NCBI GenBank assembly: GCA_016719605.1
Contig: JADJYW010000001.1
Location: 372,001 to 436,000 of the forward strand
Direction of reading: 5' to 3'
Length of the DNA: 64,000 bases
Origin: Lewinellaceae bacterium
GTDB lineage: Bacteria; Bacteroidota; Bacteroidia; Chitinophagales; Saprospiraceae
The position numbers and the translations under genes are program-made. The notes under the pieces were generated by a model. That model was not told where the DNA came from, made no database searches, and was given only the letters and a program-made list of their open reading frames with translations. The first letter of the stretch is position 1. The number at the start of each line of letters is the position of its first letter. Shown piece by piece: positions 44,001 through 51,981 of this stretch.

Positions 44001-46913
44001 ACGGTCACGTTTGCCGACGGCAACTGCGCCCTTGCCCGGAATTTTCAACTAACCGAACCGACCGCGTTGCTCAGCCTCGGCGCCACGGCCACCGCTGCTT
44101 GTCCTGACGAAGCCAACGGCAGCGCCATGTTTTTGGGCGCAGCTCAGGGTACGCCGCCCCTACGCCCTGCTTTGGCCCAACGGCAACACGCAACCCGAGC
44201 AGGCCAACCTCGCCGCCGGCGCCTATACCCTCACCCTCACCGATGCCCATGGCTGTTCGGTGCTCGAAACCGTGCTGGTGCCGGAGCACCAGACACCCGC
44301 CGTGGTAGCCACCGTGACCGACATATCCTGTTTCGGAGCCAACGACGGCAGCATAGCGGTGGGTATTTCCGGCGGCACGCCGGGTTTTGCTTTTTTGTGG
44401 GAAAATGCCGAAACGATGCCCGACCGGTCGAATCTCGAGCCGGGCCAGTATGCGCTGACTGTGTCGTTTGCCGACGGCCAATGCGCCTTCGCACGGCAAT
44501 TTCAAGTGACCGAACCGACACTTTTGCTCAGCCTCGGCACGGCTACTGCAGCTGCCTGTCCGGGCGAAATGAACGGCAGCGTCACGTTTTTGGGCGCAGC
44601 CCAAGGCACACCGCCCTACGCCCTGCTTTGGTCCACCGGCAGTACCGCGCCCGACCAGACGGGACTTTCCACGGGCGCCTACACCTCACGCTCACCGACG
44701 CCCACGGTTGCTCGCTGACGGAAACCGCCACCGTACCCGAGCACGAAGCGCCTGCCGTGACGGCCACTGCGACCGATGTGTCCTGTTTCGCGGCCAACGA
44801 CGGGGGCATCGCCGTGGACATTTCCGGCGGCACGCCGGGGTTTGCCTTTTTGTGGGAAAACGCCGGAACGATGCCTGACCGGTCGAATCTCGGACCGGGT
44901 CAGTACGCACTGACTGTGTCGTTTGCCGACGGCCAATGTGCGGTGGAGCAGTTTTTTGAAATTTCGGAACCGCCGCTTCTGCTCAGCCTGGGCACGGCTA
45001 CTGCACCGGCCTGCCCGGGTATGGCCAACGGCAGTGCCGCGTTTTTGGGCGCAGCCCAGGGCACGCCGCCCTACGTCCTGCTTTGGTCCACCGGCACTGC
45101 CCAACCCGAGCAGACGGGCCTCGTCACCGGAACCTACACGCTGACCATCACCGACGCCAACGGCTGTTCGCTGACGGAAACTGTGCCGGTGCCCGAGCAC
45201 CCCGCAGCGACGCCGGCCGCCCTGCCTATTGCGCCGCTGTGTGCCGGCGGAGCGGACGGCAGTATTGATCTGACCGTCGCGGGCGGTACGCCGCCGTTCG
45301 TTTTTGCCTGGTCCAACGGCCAAACCACGGAAGACCCGGCCGGCCTGTCTGCAGGTTCGTATGCCCTCACAGCCACGGATGCTGCGGGTTGCACGGCAAC
45401 TTTTTCCATACTGCTGCCCGAGCCGCCAGCCCTGGCGGCACAGGCCGTCGTGTTGGCCGATACCTGCCGGTCCGGCACGGGCGGCGTATCGGTTTCGGTG
45501 GTTGGCGGCACACTGCCCTATATATTTTCGTGGTTCGACGGCGGCATACAACCGCTCCGGTCGGGCTTGTCTGCCGGCGCCTACGGTCTCACCATTGCCG
45601 ATGCGCACGGCTGCGCCGACACACTCGTCGCCACGGTGCCGGAGCACGGACGAATCCCGATTTTGACAACTTTTTCGGATACGATCACCTGTGCGCGGCC
45701 GGTGGTGCAGGTGGGTGTGCTGGCCGACCAGCCCAATCTGTACTATGCCTGGACAGGCCCGCAAGGGATGCTGTCAAGTCAGCCGACGCACCCGGTATCG
45801 GCATCCGGCGGCTATGCGGTGACGGCTACCAACGCCTTCGGCTGCACTGTGGCGGCACAAATAGCCGTCGCGGAAGACCGGCAGGCGCCGATAGCCGATG
45901 CCGGCGCCGCGAATATTTGGGCGCCCTGCGGTACGGTGTCGGTGCTGCTGGATGCGGGCGGCTCGTCGGTCGGGGCGCTGTTTGAAAACCACTGGACCGG
46001 TACTTCCGGCAGCGCAACGGTGCTGGACACCCTGGCACTTGTGGTTTCTGCCTTGCAGCCCGGCTTGTATGTGCACACGGTGCAGAACATGGCCAACGGC
46101 TGCACGGCTTCGGATTCGGTGCTGGTGGCCTGGGAGGCGCCCATTGCGGCGGCAGTGGTGGTGGACTCTATTTCCTGTTTCGGAGAAAACGACGGGCATA
46201 TCCGGCTGCAAGCCCTTTCCGGCGGTACGCCGCCCTACGCGTACACGATTGACGGTTCCAATTACACGAGCACTAATTTTTTCTCCAACCTGCCGCCGGG
46301 TGTTTACCCGGTGCGGGTGCGCGATGTGTCGGGTTGTGTGTGGCAAACAGAGGTGACGCTCGTGGAGCCGGCGGAACTGTCGGTGCAACTGTTGGTCAGC
46401 GACACGGTGATCCAGCTGGGCCATTTTCTGAACCTCGAAGCGGTGCCTGCGCCACCGGGTGTAGCGCTCAGTGCCGTGATCTGGCAACCCGCCGGTTTCG
46501 ATTTTGTACCAATGGCACTACAGCAGCGGGTGCGGCCCGAGCAAAGCACGGAATTTTCCGTACAGATTTTTGACCTGCGTGGCTGCCCGGCCACCGACCG
46601 GGCGTTCGTGCGCGTGGATAACTACAATATCTATGTGCCCAATGTCATCTACCCCGGGCGGGCATTCAACGATGCGTTCACCATTTTCGCCGGCGACGGG
46701 GTGACGGACATTCGGCTGATGCGGATTTACGACCGCTGGGGCAGTCTGGTATTTGAAAACCGGCACTTTCAGCCCAACGACCTGGCCTCGGGCTGGGGCG
46801 GCACGGCACGCGGCGAGCCGGTCAACCCGGGTGTATTTGTCTGGTACGCCGAGGTGGTATTTCGGGATGGGCAGGTGCGGCTGCTGAAGGGGGATGTGAC
46901 GGTGGTGCGGTAG
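41004..46913 (+). CDS. giant SprB-repeat/FG-GAP adhesin with T9SS type B C-terminal domain (internal frame disturbance)
   Basis: 1969 codons. Signal peptide (about 1-22), a Cys/Asp motif DNGLDDDNDGLVDCYDPDC, FG-GAP/VCBS propeller units (about 73-540), a CARDB-like domain (about 596-716), about eleven SprB-type repeats (about 723-1549) with a 456-bp super-repeat, a PKD-like part, one more SprB unit, and a gliding/T9SS type B C-terminal domain (about 1873-1969: NDAFTIF, L-M-R-I-Y-D-R-W-G, G-V-F-V-W-Y-A-E-V). The product should be exported by T9SS to the cell surface. Residues about 1052-1228 are arginine-rich nonsense because an extra C at 44157-44160 and a missing C near 44684 shift the frame between them; the correct repeats are visible in the +1 frame. 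Confidence 0.88.
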   Translation: MVSKQVLLVCLLLCLLAGTGLGQNIPASLLKPAEICDNGLDDDNDGLVDCYDPDCQCFTGTDCSVTELPSDFRVRLAWQSAQNGPAITATPVVANMNPHQDNLPEIIIGAATGTAAAPNRLLFFRGDGSNADNPFALTVPGSFNAYPVPTPTIGDINGDGIPELIMACNDRRIRVFRNYTENLTAPMTLWITSADQLDFVDQRPYLADFDGDGTPELYAGNDIFRFNLTNPANPTLTRVIAGPAAAIGRAIYSNYSEGACNPTAVDILSVADCGGDPDCAGLEIVAGPIIYSIDLDAADGDGLQIKIQRNLNTIVPNAAYADGYTAVADLNLDGMLDVVVSGRRGTNQFGVYAWNKNGLLGFFPYPNGSTRSGSLACIANIYDDRTAGFTKDYPEIVVCNAYNLNCFNLQAATLTPATPWWWSLPTTDYSGFTGSTVYDFNGDGLFELVYRDENNLRILYGGAAPFPPDVDAERNWFKLPCGSITSDEYAIVADVDDDGETEIAVTGYTFSGYNAPASDYRGRLRVFESDADPWMPCRDVWNQYNYFVVNVDDDLGIPKQQQLHHLELPGPGSGNRPLNRYLSQRPVFNEDFLPFLPVPDAEAGAVVVFCENDSLVVHLSLCNIGSKTLPAGTSVAFYQTDPTSTAAALIATALPTPADIEPDSCAVFLFKIPRTTGPIFGVVNDDGSLPRPFDLATDFPVTDQPECNWLNNIFHFDPEYPLLQLDTVRGDCFGNPGSATAFAASDYLPLTFVWSSGPTTTTINDVPDGTYTVTVTDTRGCTAAKATEMQGGAWLEAVVSPLDALCYGETGAATVLISGGTPGFTFTWSNSATTETVFGLAVGAHTVTVSFGGGKCSEVFEFEITEPQPLLSVGATSQPACPGESNGSIAFLGAAQGTPPYHLQWSTGSTEPDQTGLAAGTFTLTITDTNGCSLTETAAVTEHEAPALGTTLTAVSCFGANDGGIAVGVFGGTPGFGFLWENGATTPAIQNLGPGSYALTVTFADGNCALARNFQLTEPTALLSLGATATAACPDEANGSAMFLGAAQGTPPLRPALAQRQHATRAGQPRRRRLYPHPHRCPWLFGARNRAGAGAPDTRRGSHRDRHILFRSQRRQHSGGYFRRHAGFCFFVGKCRNDARPVESRAGPVCADCVVCRRPMRLRTAISSDRTDTFAQPRHGYCSCLSGRNERQRHVFGRSPRHTALRPALVHRQYRARPDGTFHGRLHLTLTDAHGCSLTETATVPEHEAPAVTATATDVSCFAANDGGIAVDISGGTPGFAFLWENAGTMPDRSNLGPGQYALTVSFADGQCAVEQFFEISEPPLLLSLGTATAPACPGMANGSAAFLGAAQGTPPYVLLWSTGTAQPEQTGLVTGTYTLTITDANGCSLTETVPVPEHPAATPAALPIAPLCAGGADGSIDLTVAGGTPPFVFAWSNGQTTEDPAGLSAGSYALTATDAAGCTATFSILLPEPPALAAQAVVLADTCRSGTGGVSVSVVGGTLPYIFSWFDGGIQPLRSGLSAGAYGLTIADAHGCADTLVATVPEHGRIPILTTFSDTITCARPVVQVGVLADQPNLYYAWTGPQGMLSSQPTHPVSASGGYAVTATNAFGCTVAAQIAVAEDRQAPIADAGAANIWAPCGTVSVLLDAGGSSVGALFENHWTGTSGSATVLDTLALVVSALQPGLYVHTVQNMANGCTASDSVLVAWEAPIAAAVVVDSISCFGENDGHIRLQALSGGTPPYAYTIDGSNYTSTNFFSNLPPGVYPVRVRDVSGCVWQTEVTLVEPAELSVQLLVSDTVIQLGHFLNLEAVPAPPGVALSAVIWQPAGFDFVPMALQQRVRPEQSTEFSVQIFDLRGCPATDRAFVRVDNYNIYVPNVIYPGRAFNDAFTIFAGDGVTDIRLMRIYDRWGSLVFENRHFQPNDLASGWGGTARGEPVNPGVFVWYAEVVFRDGQVRLLKGDVTVVR
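43560..45200 (+). repeat. 456-bp tandem super-repeat of SprB units
   Basis: A pair of units (one with C-F-G-A-N-D-G and G-T-P-G-F, one with F-L-G-A-A-Q-G-T-P-P) recurs about every 456 bases; the second unit's landmark is at 43680, 44135, 44594 and 45050. About 3.5 copies are present with high nucleotide similarity. This is the region holding the two opposite frameshifts. Confidence 0.75.
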
Positions 46914-46923
46914 ATTTTAGTGA

Positions 46924-47573
46924 ATGGACACACTTTTTCACATAGACCTCACCCTTGTCGAATTGCTGTTGTTTGCGGCGGGCGGTGTTGCGTCGGGCAT
47001 TATCAACACACTGGCGGGCAGCGGGTCGCTCATCACGTTGCCTATTTTCGTTTTTATCTGCGGGCTGCCGGCGCCGGTGGCCAACGGCACCAACCGCATC
47101 GGCGTGCTGCTCCAGAACATCGTGGCCGTGCGTGGTTTCCGAAAGACGGGTGCTACGGATTTTGGTGGGTCGGCCTGGTTGGTGGGACCTGCGGTGGCGG
47201 GCGGTATCGTCGGTTCGTTTATCGCTGTCGAACTGAGTGAACTCTGGATGAACTATACGCTTGGCGGGCTTTTATTCAGGCGGGTGTGGGTATTTTCCTG
47301 CTGGCCGGGCTGGTGCTCATCAGCCGCTACAGCCTGAAAGCCGGCAACGGCATCAAATTACTGATTGTGTTGGCCCTGACCATTCCCGCCACGGTGGTTT
47401 TCCTTTTGCATGAGCAGGTACACCTGGGTTATGGCATACTCATGGCGGTTTTTCAGGGTATCGGCGCGTGGCTCGGCGTTTGGATTGCGGCGCGAATACC
47501 CAATGCCAATGTGTGGATTTACCGACTCCTGATTGCCATTGTGGCCATTTCGGCGGTCAAATTCTTTTGGTAG
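46924..47573 (+). pseudogene. TauE/SafE-type permease, frameshifted
   Basis: Two overlapping frames make one multi-pass membrane protein of about 216 residues. The first (from 46924) has the TauE/SafE start: LLFAAGGVASGIINTLAGSG, NGTNRIGVLLQNIVAV. It leaves frame in GGLLF. Adding one T to the run at 47270-47273 restores G-L-F-I-Q-A-G-V-G-I-F-L-L-A-G-L-V and continues to ISAVKFFW at 47573. The family exports sulfite, sulfoacetate and similar anions. It starts 11 bases after the adhesin stop. Being a little shorter than the usual 250 residues, it may lack a helix. Sequencing error is a likely cause of the break. Confidence 0.75.
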
Positions 47574-47581
47574 GGTAGTCC

Positions 47582-49893
47582 CTACAGGTTCAGCCAGTAC
47601 ACGATTTTCAGCACCAGCGCGCGGTTTTTGGGCGACAAAAACCGCGCTTGCGTATTGGGTACCGCCTCGGCAAACGAGTTGTCGGTGTACACCAAAAACA
47701 GGTCGGACACCGGCGCAAAGCGCCATTGCAGGCGGGTATTGATGTTGAAATTATTGGCCTGGGTGTTCCACTGGAAGAAGGCACTGGCAAACAGCGTACG
47801 CGAAAACGACAGCTCCGCTCTCGGGCCGAGTATCCAGAAATCGGCCGAAGCATACGGCTCGGGTAAACGGATACGGTTGTAGCTGTAGCTCATCGTGAAC
47901 GTGCCGACGGGCTGCCAGCGGTAGCCGATCTCGCCCTCCACGGCCTGGGCGTGTCCGTTGAAAAACTGTCCGAACCGGACGTCCACGCGTCCTTGCAGGT
48001 TGTAGGTGGTGCTGCTGGTCATGCGCAGGCGCAAGCTGTTGTAGTTGTAGCCTTGTTTGCCGGGCAGTGGCTGGGTGCCGGGGCGGTACAGGTTGGTCGG
48101 GTCAAAGTCCTGAAACAGGTAGGTGTAGCTATTGATCAGCACCGCGTTCAGGTACGTTTGGTCTTTCAGGTTTACGGTCAGGTAAGCGCCGAGGTCGCGG
48201 TCGGTTTCTTTGAAACCGAGGGAGTAGGTCATGTCGCCGTCCAGCCCGACGGACCAGTTGTTGATCCACTTGCTATCGGGGTAAAACGTGAGTCCGCCGC
48301 CCGGGAAAAAACTCTGGTAGCCCACGCGGGGGACAAACCCCGCCTCGGCGTTGTAGAAGGAATCCACGAGGACGTAACCGATGCGGGCGTTGTAGTTGCG
48401 GTCGAAGTAGCCGAGGAAGTTGGCCAGCGTTTGGCCGCGTTTTTTCGGATCGGGGGAAAAGGAACGGTGGTAGTACCACTCGCCTTCCCAGCGGTTGTCG
48501 GCACTGTAGAGGTTGTACTCCAGACCGGCTACGCGGTTCCAGGGCTGGATACCGGCTTTTTGGCCTTCGGAGAGTTTGCCGATAAAATTTTCCTTGTTGA
48601 CCAGAATGGCGCTCAGGGCGCTGCGCTGAAACATCTTGCGCTGCACGGTAGCCACGGTGAAATTGGCGGCGGGTAGTACGCTGGCGGTGTCCCAGTTGAT
48701 CCGATCGGTTTGCATATTGAGCAGGCCGACACGCCAGTCGTCGTTCAGTTTACCGCTCAGGCGGGCGCCGGCGAGGATGGGCACGGTTTCGTTCAGGCCG
48801 GTCACGGGGTTTCGGGCCAGACCGATGCGGCGGGAGAAAAACGGTCGGGTGCTGGGAAAGCCAAACATGGCGAACAGGTCGCGGTTTTCCAGAAAAACTG
48901 CCGGCGTTCGGGGAAAAACAATTCGAATCGGCTGAGGTTGGCCACCTGCCGGTCCACTTCCACCTGCGAGAAGTCGGGGTTGATGGTCAGGTCGAGATTC
49001 AGGGCTGGTGTGATGCCGATTTTGGCGTCGCCGCCGAAGTTGATTTTCGTCTGGTTGGGCCGGCCGGTTACGTCCAGCGTAGCGGGGTTGCGGCGGTAGT
49101 CTGTCTCGGTGCGGGCGTTGGCGTACGGGATGAGGGAGATGCTGGCGCCGGGGTCGGGCGGCGGATTGTCCCAGCGTAGTTCGTGGCAAAACGCGAGGTT
49201 GTTGGCGGCATACTGCCGGGGCACGGGTCGCCAGGTGCTGACTTCCCAGCCTTTCAGGAGCACCCGCACAAAATTGACCGACCAGATATTTTCGCCCTCG
49301 GCTACGGTGTAGCGCAGGGTTTTGAATGGTATGGCTACTTCGGCTACCCAGCGGTCGTCGTAGTTGGTGACGGAGGAAGTCCAGCGGTTGTCCCACTCGA
49401 AGGAGAGCGTGGTGCCGTTGTCCACGAGGGCTTCGCGCTGCACGTTGAGCGGGTTGAGGCTAAAGAGAAAACCGTTGAGGCCGTCGCGCGAGGGGCTGAG
49501 CAGGATGTTGATGCCGTCGCTGGTGCCGTTGGGAAAATCGCGTTTGAGGCTCGGCACGGTGTAGTCTTCGCGATTTTGCCGGCACACGATGCCGATGTAC
49601 AGGTTGCGCTCGTCGAAGGTGAGCAGCACCTCGGTACGGGCCTCGGCGAGGCCGGTATCTACGGGAAATTGTTTACTGAAATCAACGGCTACCTGTGCGT
49701 TTTTCCAGGCGGATTCGTCAAGCAGGCCGTCTACTTGCACCGGGCCGTCGGCTTTTCGGATGCGCAGTCCGTCGGGATTTTTTCCGGGTACTTCGTAGCG
49801 GGTCAGGAGGTCTGCGGGCATATCCGGCAGGTTCAATTGGGCGCAAAGCGACCCCGCCATGAGGACGAAAAGGGAGAGCAAGAAGTGTTTCAT
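47582..49893 (-). pseudogene. DUF5916 protein with CBM9-like N-terminal domain, frameshifted
   Basis: The start at 49893 gives a signal peptide (MKHFLLSLFVLMAGSLCAQ), then a family 9 carbohydrate-binding-like domain (GPVQVDGLLDESAWKNA ... DERNLYIGIVC), then the DUF5916 barrel region. After F-P-E-R-R-Q-F-F the frame is lost; adding one base near 48892 restores F-L-E-N-R-D-L-F-A-M-F-G-F and continues to the stop at 47582, near 770 residues in all. DUF5916 proteins are probably outer-membrane beta-barrels of unknown function, abundant in Bacteroidota. It is convergent with the TauE/SafE gene, eight bases away. Confidence 0.82.
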
Positions 49894-49952
49894 AGCCAAA
49901 ATTTGGTGCAAAAGTCTGCAAAAAAATTGGCTGATGGCGGGGAAGCCGACGC

Positions 49953-49960
49953 TACTTTTG
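49953..49960 (+). promoter_or_regulatory. -7 box before a truncated methyltransferase
   Basis: TACTTTTG fits TAnnTTTG. A TTG at 49927-49929 is a -33 candidate about 23 bases upstream. The ATG at 49978 is 17 bases downstream. Confidence 0.5.
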
Positions 49961-49977
49961 CCGCTCAAAGCCTTTGC

Positions 49978-50052
49978 ATGAACACCGACCTGGTTACCTA
50001 CTACCGCGACCGCGCTGCCGAGTACGAACAAGTCTTTGCCAAACGCACACCA
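49978..50052 (+). pseudogene. 5' remnant of a SAM methyltransferase gene
   Basis: The first 25 codons (MNTDLVTYYRDRAAEYEQVF then A-K-R-T-P) look like the N-terminus of a class I SAM methyltransferase of the kind that starts L-V-x-Y-Y-x-x-R-A-x-E-Y-E. The frame then enters a 122-bp inverted-repeat element (50044-50165), after which no methyltransferase sequence resumes. The promoter upstream is intact. Interpretation as a gene interrupted by, or deleted next to, the element is inference. Confidence 0.45.
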
Positions 50053-50165
50053 CTGGATATTTTTTTCAACCGCAGAGGGGTTCTAAAAAGGTTGATTTTC
50101 AAAAAAATAACAACTCTGCGCCTCTGCGTCTCTGCGGTGAATTTGAAAATATCCAGTAGTGTGCG
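50044..50165. mobile_element. 122-bp inverted-repeat element
   Basis: The 20-base ends (50044-50063 and 50146-50165, CGCACACnACTGGATATTTT-type) are inverted copies with one mismatch. Inside, a second inverted pair contains the CCGCAGAG / CTCTGCGG sequence common in bacterial dispersed repeats. There is no coding potential. It truncates the methyltransferase remnant. Confidence 0.6.
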
Positions 50166-50184
50166 CCAAACTACTTACTTGATT

Positions 50185-51186
50185 TCACGCAAAATCAATC
50201 TCGGTGTTGTCTCCGATATTCAGGCTAAGGTTCATGCCTTTGATGGCGGCGTCAATCCCGACCACCGAGTGGCGGAGCACGACATCGTCAAGGGTGGCGA
50301 AGTTGCCGATGATACTGTCTTTGATGATGGCAGAGTTGATGCCGACGTTGTTGCCGATCGTCACATTCGGGCCGATGATGCTGTTGGCGATGCGGCAGTT
50401 GGCGCCGATAGCCACCGGATGAATGATGATCGTGTTTTCAAAAACGGGCAATGAAAACGCGTCGGAGGCGTAGCCACGCTGGCCAAGCAGCATGGCATTG
50501 GTTTCGAGCAGCACTTCCTTGCGGCCGCAATCGAACCAGTTGTTCACGGGAATAGCCCGAAACGGCACGCCTTGTTGCAGCATAAACTGGAGCGCATCGG
50601 TGAGCTGTATTTCCCCCACAGTACGCTGGTTTGTGTACATCAGATGCTCCACGGCGCGCAGGAGGGTATTGACTTCCTTGACTTTGTACAGCCCCACTAT
50701 AGCCATGTTGGACTTTGGGATGCGGGGTTTTTCCACCATACGCGTCACGACGCCCTGCTCATTGAACTCCGCCACGCCGAACTCCCGGGGATCGGCGACG
50801 GTCTTGACGCCAATACAGGAGTGCGGGCAGTCGAGCATTTGTTGGAGATCGGCATCAAATATGGTGTCGCCAAAGGCAATGAACACCTCGTCTTCGTCCT
50901 CAATAGCCTCGTGGGCCGTCCAAACGGCGTGTCCGGAGCCTTCCCGATTTTCCTGATAAACGAACTCTGTTTTCAGGTGCGGATACTGGTGCTCGATGAA
51001 GTCGCGCACCTTGTCGCCGAGGTATCCGATCACAAAAACGAAGTCAGTCAGACCCGCTTCGGCCAATTTGTCCACGATGAAACAAATAATGGGTTTGCCG
51101 GCTACCGGCATGAGCGGCTTAGGCTGCGTGTAGGTATGCGGGCGAAGGCGGGTGCCGGCGCCGGCAACGGGTATGACAACTTTCAT
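50185..51186 (-). CDS. sugar-nucleotidyltransferase with C-terminal left-handed beta-helix
   Basis: 333 residues. VIPVAGAGTRLRPHTYTQPKPLMPV is the NTP_transferase signature (G-x-G-x-R-L-x-P ... P-K). FGDTIFDAD supplies the metal-binding Asp, and EKP plus NNWFDCGRK are typical of glucose-1-phosphate thymidylyl/uridylyltransferases. From about residue 245 hexapeptide repeats (IGANCRIANSIIGPNVTIGN) form a left-handed beta-helix, as in GlmU-like or archaeal-type enzymes. It should make an NDP-sugar for surface glycans. Its start codon overlaps the stop of the preceding lipoprotein gene. Confidence 0.88.
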   Translation of the reverse strand: MKVVIPVAGAGTRLRPHTYTQPKPLMPVAGKPIICFIVDKLAEAGLTDFVFVIGYLGDKVRDFIEHQYPHLKTEFVYQENREGSGHAVWTAHEAIEDEDEVFIAFGDTIFDADLQQMLDCPHSCIGVKTVADPREFGVAEFNEQGVVTRMVEKPRIPKSNMAIVGLYKVKEVNTLLRAVEHLMYTNQRTVGEIQLTDALQFMLQQGVPFRAIPVNNWFDCGRKEVLLETNAMLLGQRGYASDAFSLPVFENTIIIHPVAIGANCRIANSIIGPNVTIGNNVGINSAIIKDSIIGNFATLDDVVLRHSVVGIDAAIKGMNLSLNIGDNTEIDFA

Positions 51187-51944
51187 TACTTGAGTTTCAC
51201 GGTGGTGCCCACGCTGGGCTTTTGCTTCTGCTGCTCCTCGTCGAAAGGCTTCAGCGTGATGGTAATCGTATGGCCATCTTCGGAAACTTCCGACAAGGTA
51301 TTGGAGGACTTTTTCACCCTGGCATCGGGGAAATTGTAAACCTGCTTGTAGGTCATGTCGGCAAAGAAGGTTTTGATCATATCCATGTCGGCGCCTTCGT
51401 CGCTTTCCTCGCCTTCTGCCATGGCTTTTTTGATTTCTTCGCCGAGGTCGCCGGCGGTGAGGCGCTCGAAGTTATTGCCTTTGAACCGGTACACTTCTTC
51501 CACTTTGCTGTCGTACTTCTCCTTGTTGATGATCTTCATGGCCTTGTTGAGGGCGGCCACGTCGGCAAAGTCGAAGGAATAGCCAAAGTTAAATGAAGAG
51601 GTATCGTTGATTTCCATGACATTGGACAGGCCGGCAACCCCTTTCAGCGACTGGGCCACGGCGCTCAGTTCGGTACCCATTTGCGATATGCCGTTGTCCG
51701 GTGCGGCGCCCATGTCGGGAGCTTCGTCGGATGCTTCCTCTTCGGCGCCCTCTTCTTTGGCTTCTTCGCCCATGCCCTGGAACATGTCCATCATGCCCTT
51801 CATTTCGGACATGTCGAGCGTCATTTTGTAGGAGCCGGCGCCGTTTTCTTTGAATGTAACTTCTTCGATGATGTGCAGGCATCCGGTCAGGGTGAGCGCA
51901 CCGATGGCGAAAATCGCCAACGCGAGGTTCTTAAAATTTTTCAT
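51186..51944 (-). CDS. hypothetical lipoprotein
   Basis: 252 residues from the ATG at 51944, set by the signal peptide and lipobox (ALTLTGC, Cys22) that follow. A Met/Glu/Ala-rich region (about 45-95) precedes a mixed region with NFGYSFDFADVAALNKAM and YKQVYNFP. No family is recognised with confidence; the layout resembles the many LPXG-less exported lipoproteins of Bacteroidota with TPM- or LolA-like folds of unknown role. It overlaps the nucleotidyltransferase start (TAATG) and lies 37 bases after the large propeller gene, so the three form one transcription unit. Confidence 0.65.
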   Translation of the reverse strand: MKNFKNLALAIFAIGALTLTGCLHIIEEVTFKENGAGSYKMTLDMSEMKGMMDMFQGMGEEAKEEGAEEEASDEAPDMGAAPDNGISQMGTELSAVAQSLKGVAGLSNVMEINDTSSFNFGYSFDFADVAALNKAMKIINKEKYDSKVEEVYRFKGNNFERLTAGDLGEEIKKAMAEGEESDEGADMDMIKTFFADMTYKQVYNFPDARVKKSSNTLSEVSEDGHTITITLKPFDEEQQKQKPSVGTTVKLK

Positions 51945-51981
51945 TGAGTTGGAAATAATTGAAAAGTGAAAATTGGATCGG

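Noticed and set aside
42336..44048. A 570-codon antisense frame under the adhesin
   Set aside because: Explained by codon bias of the repeat-rich adhesin; no domain is visible.
43560..45200. CRISPR array
   Set aside because: The repeat period is about 456 bases and the units are coding; no short direct repeats with unique spacers exist anywhere I looked.
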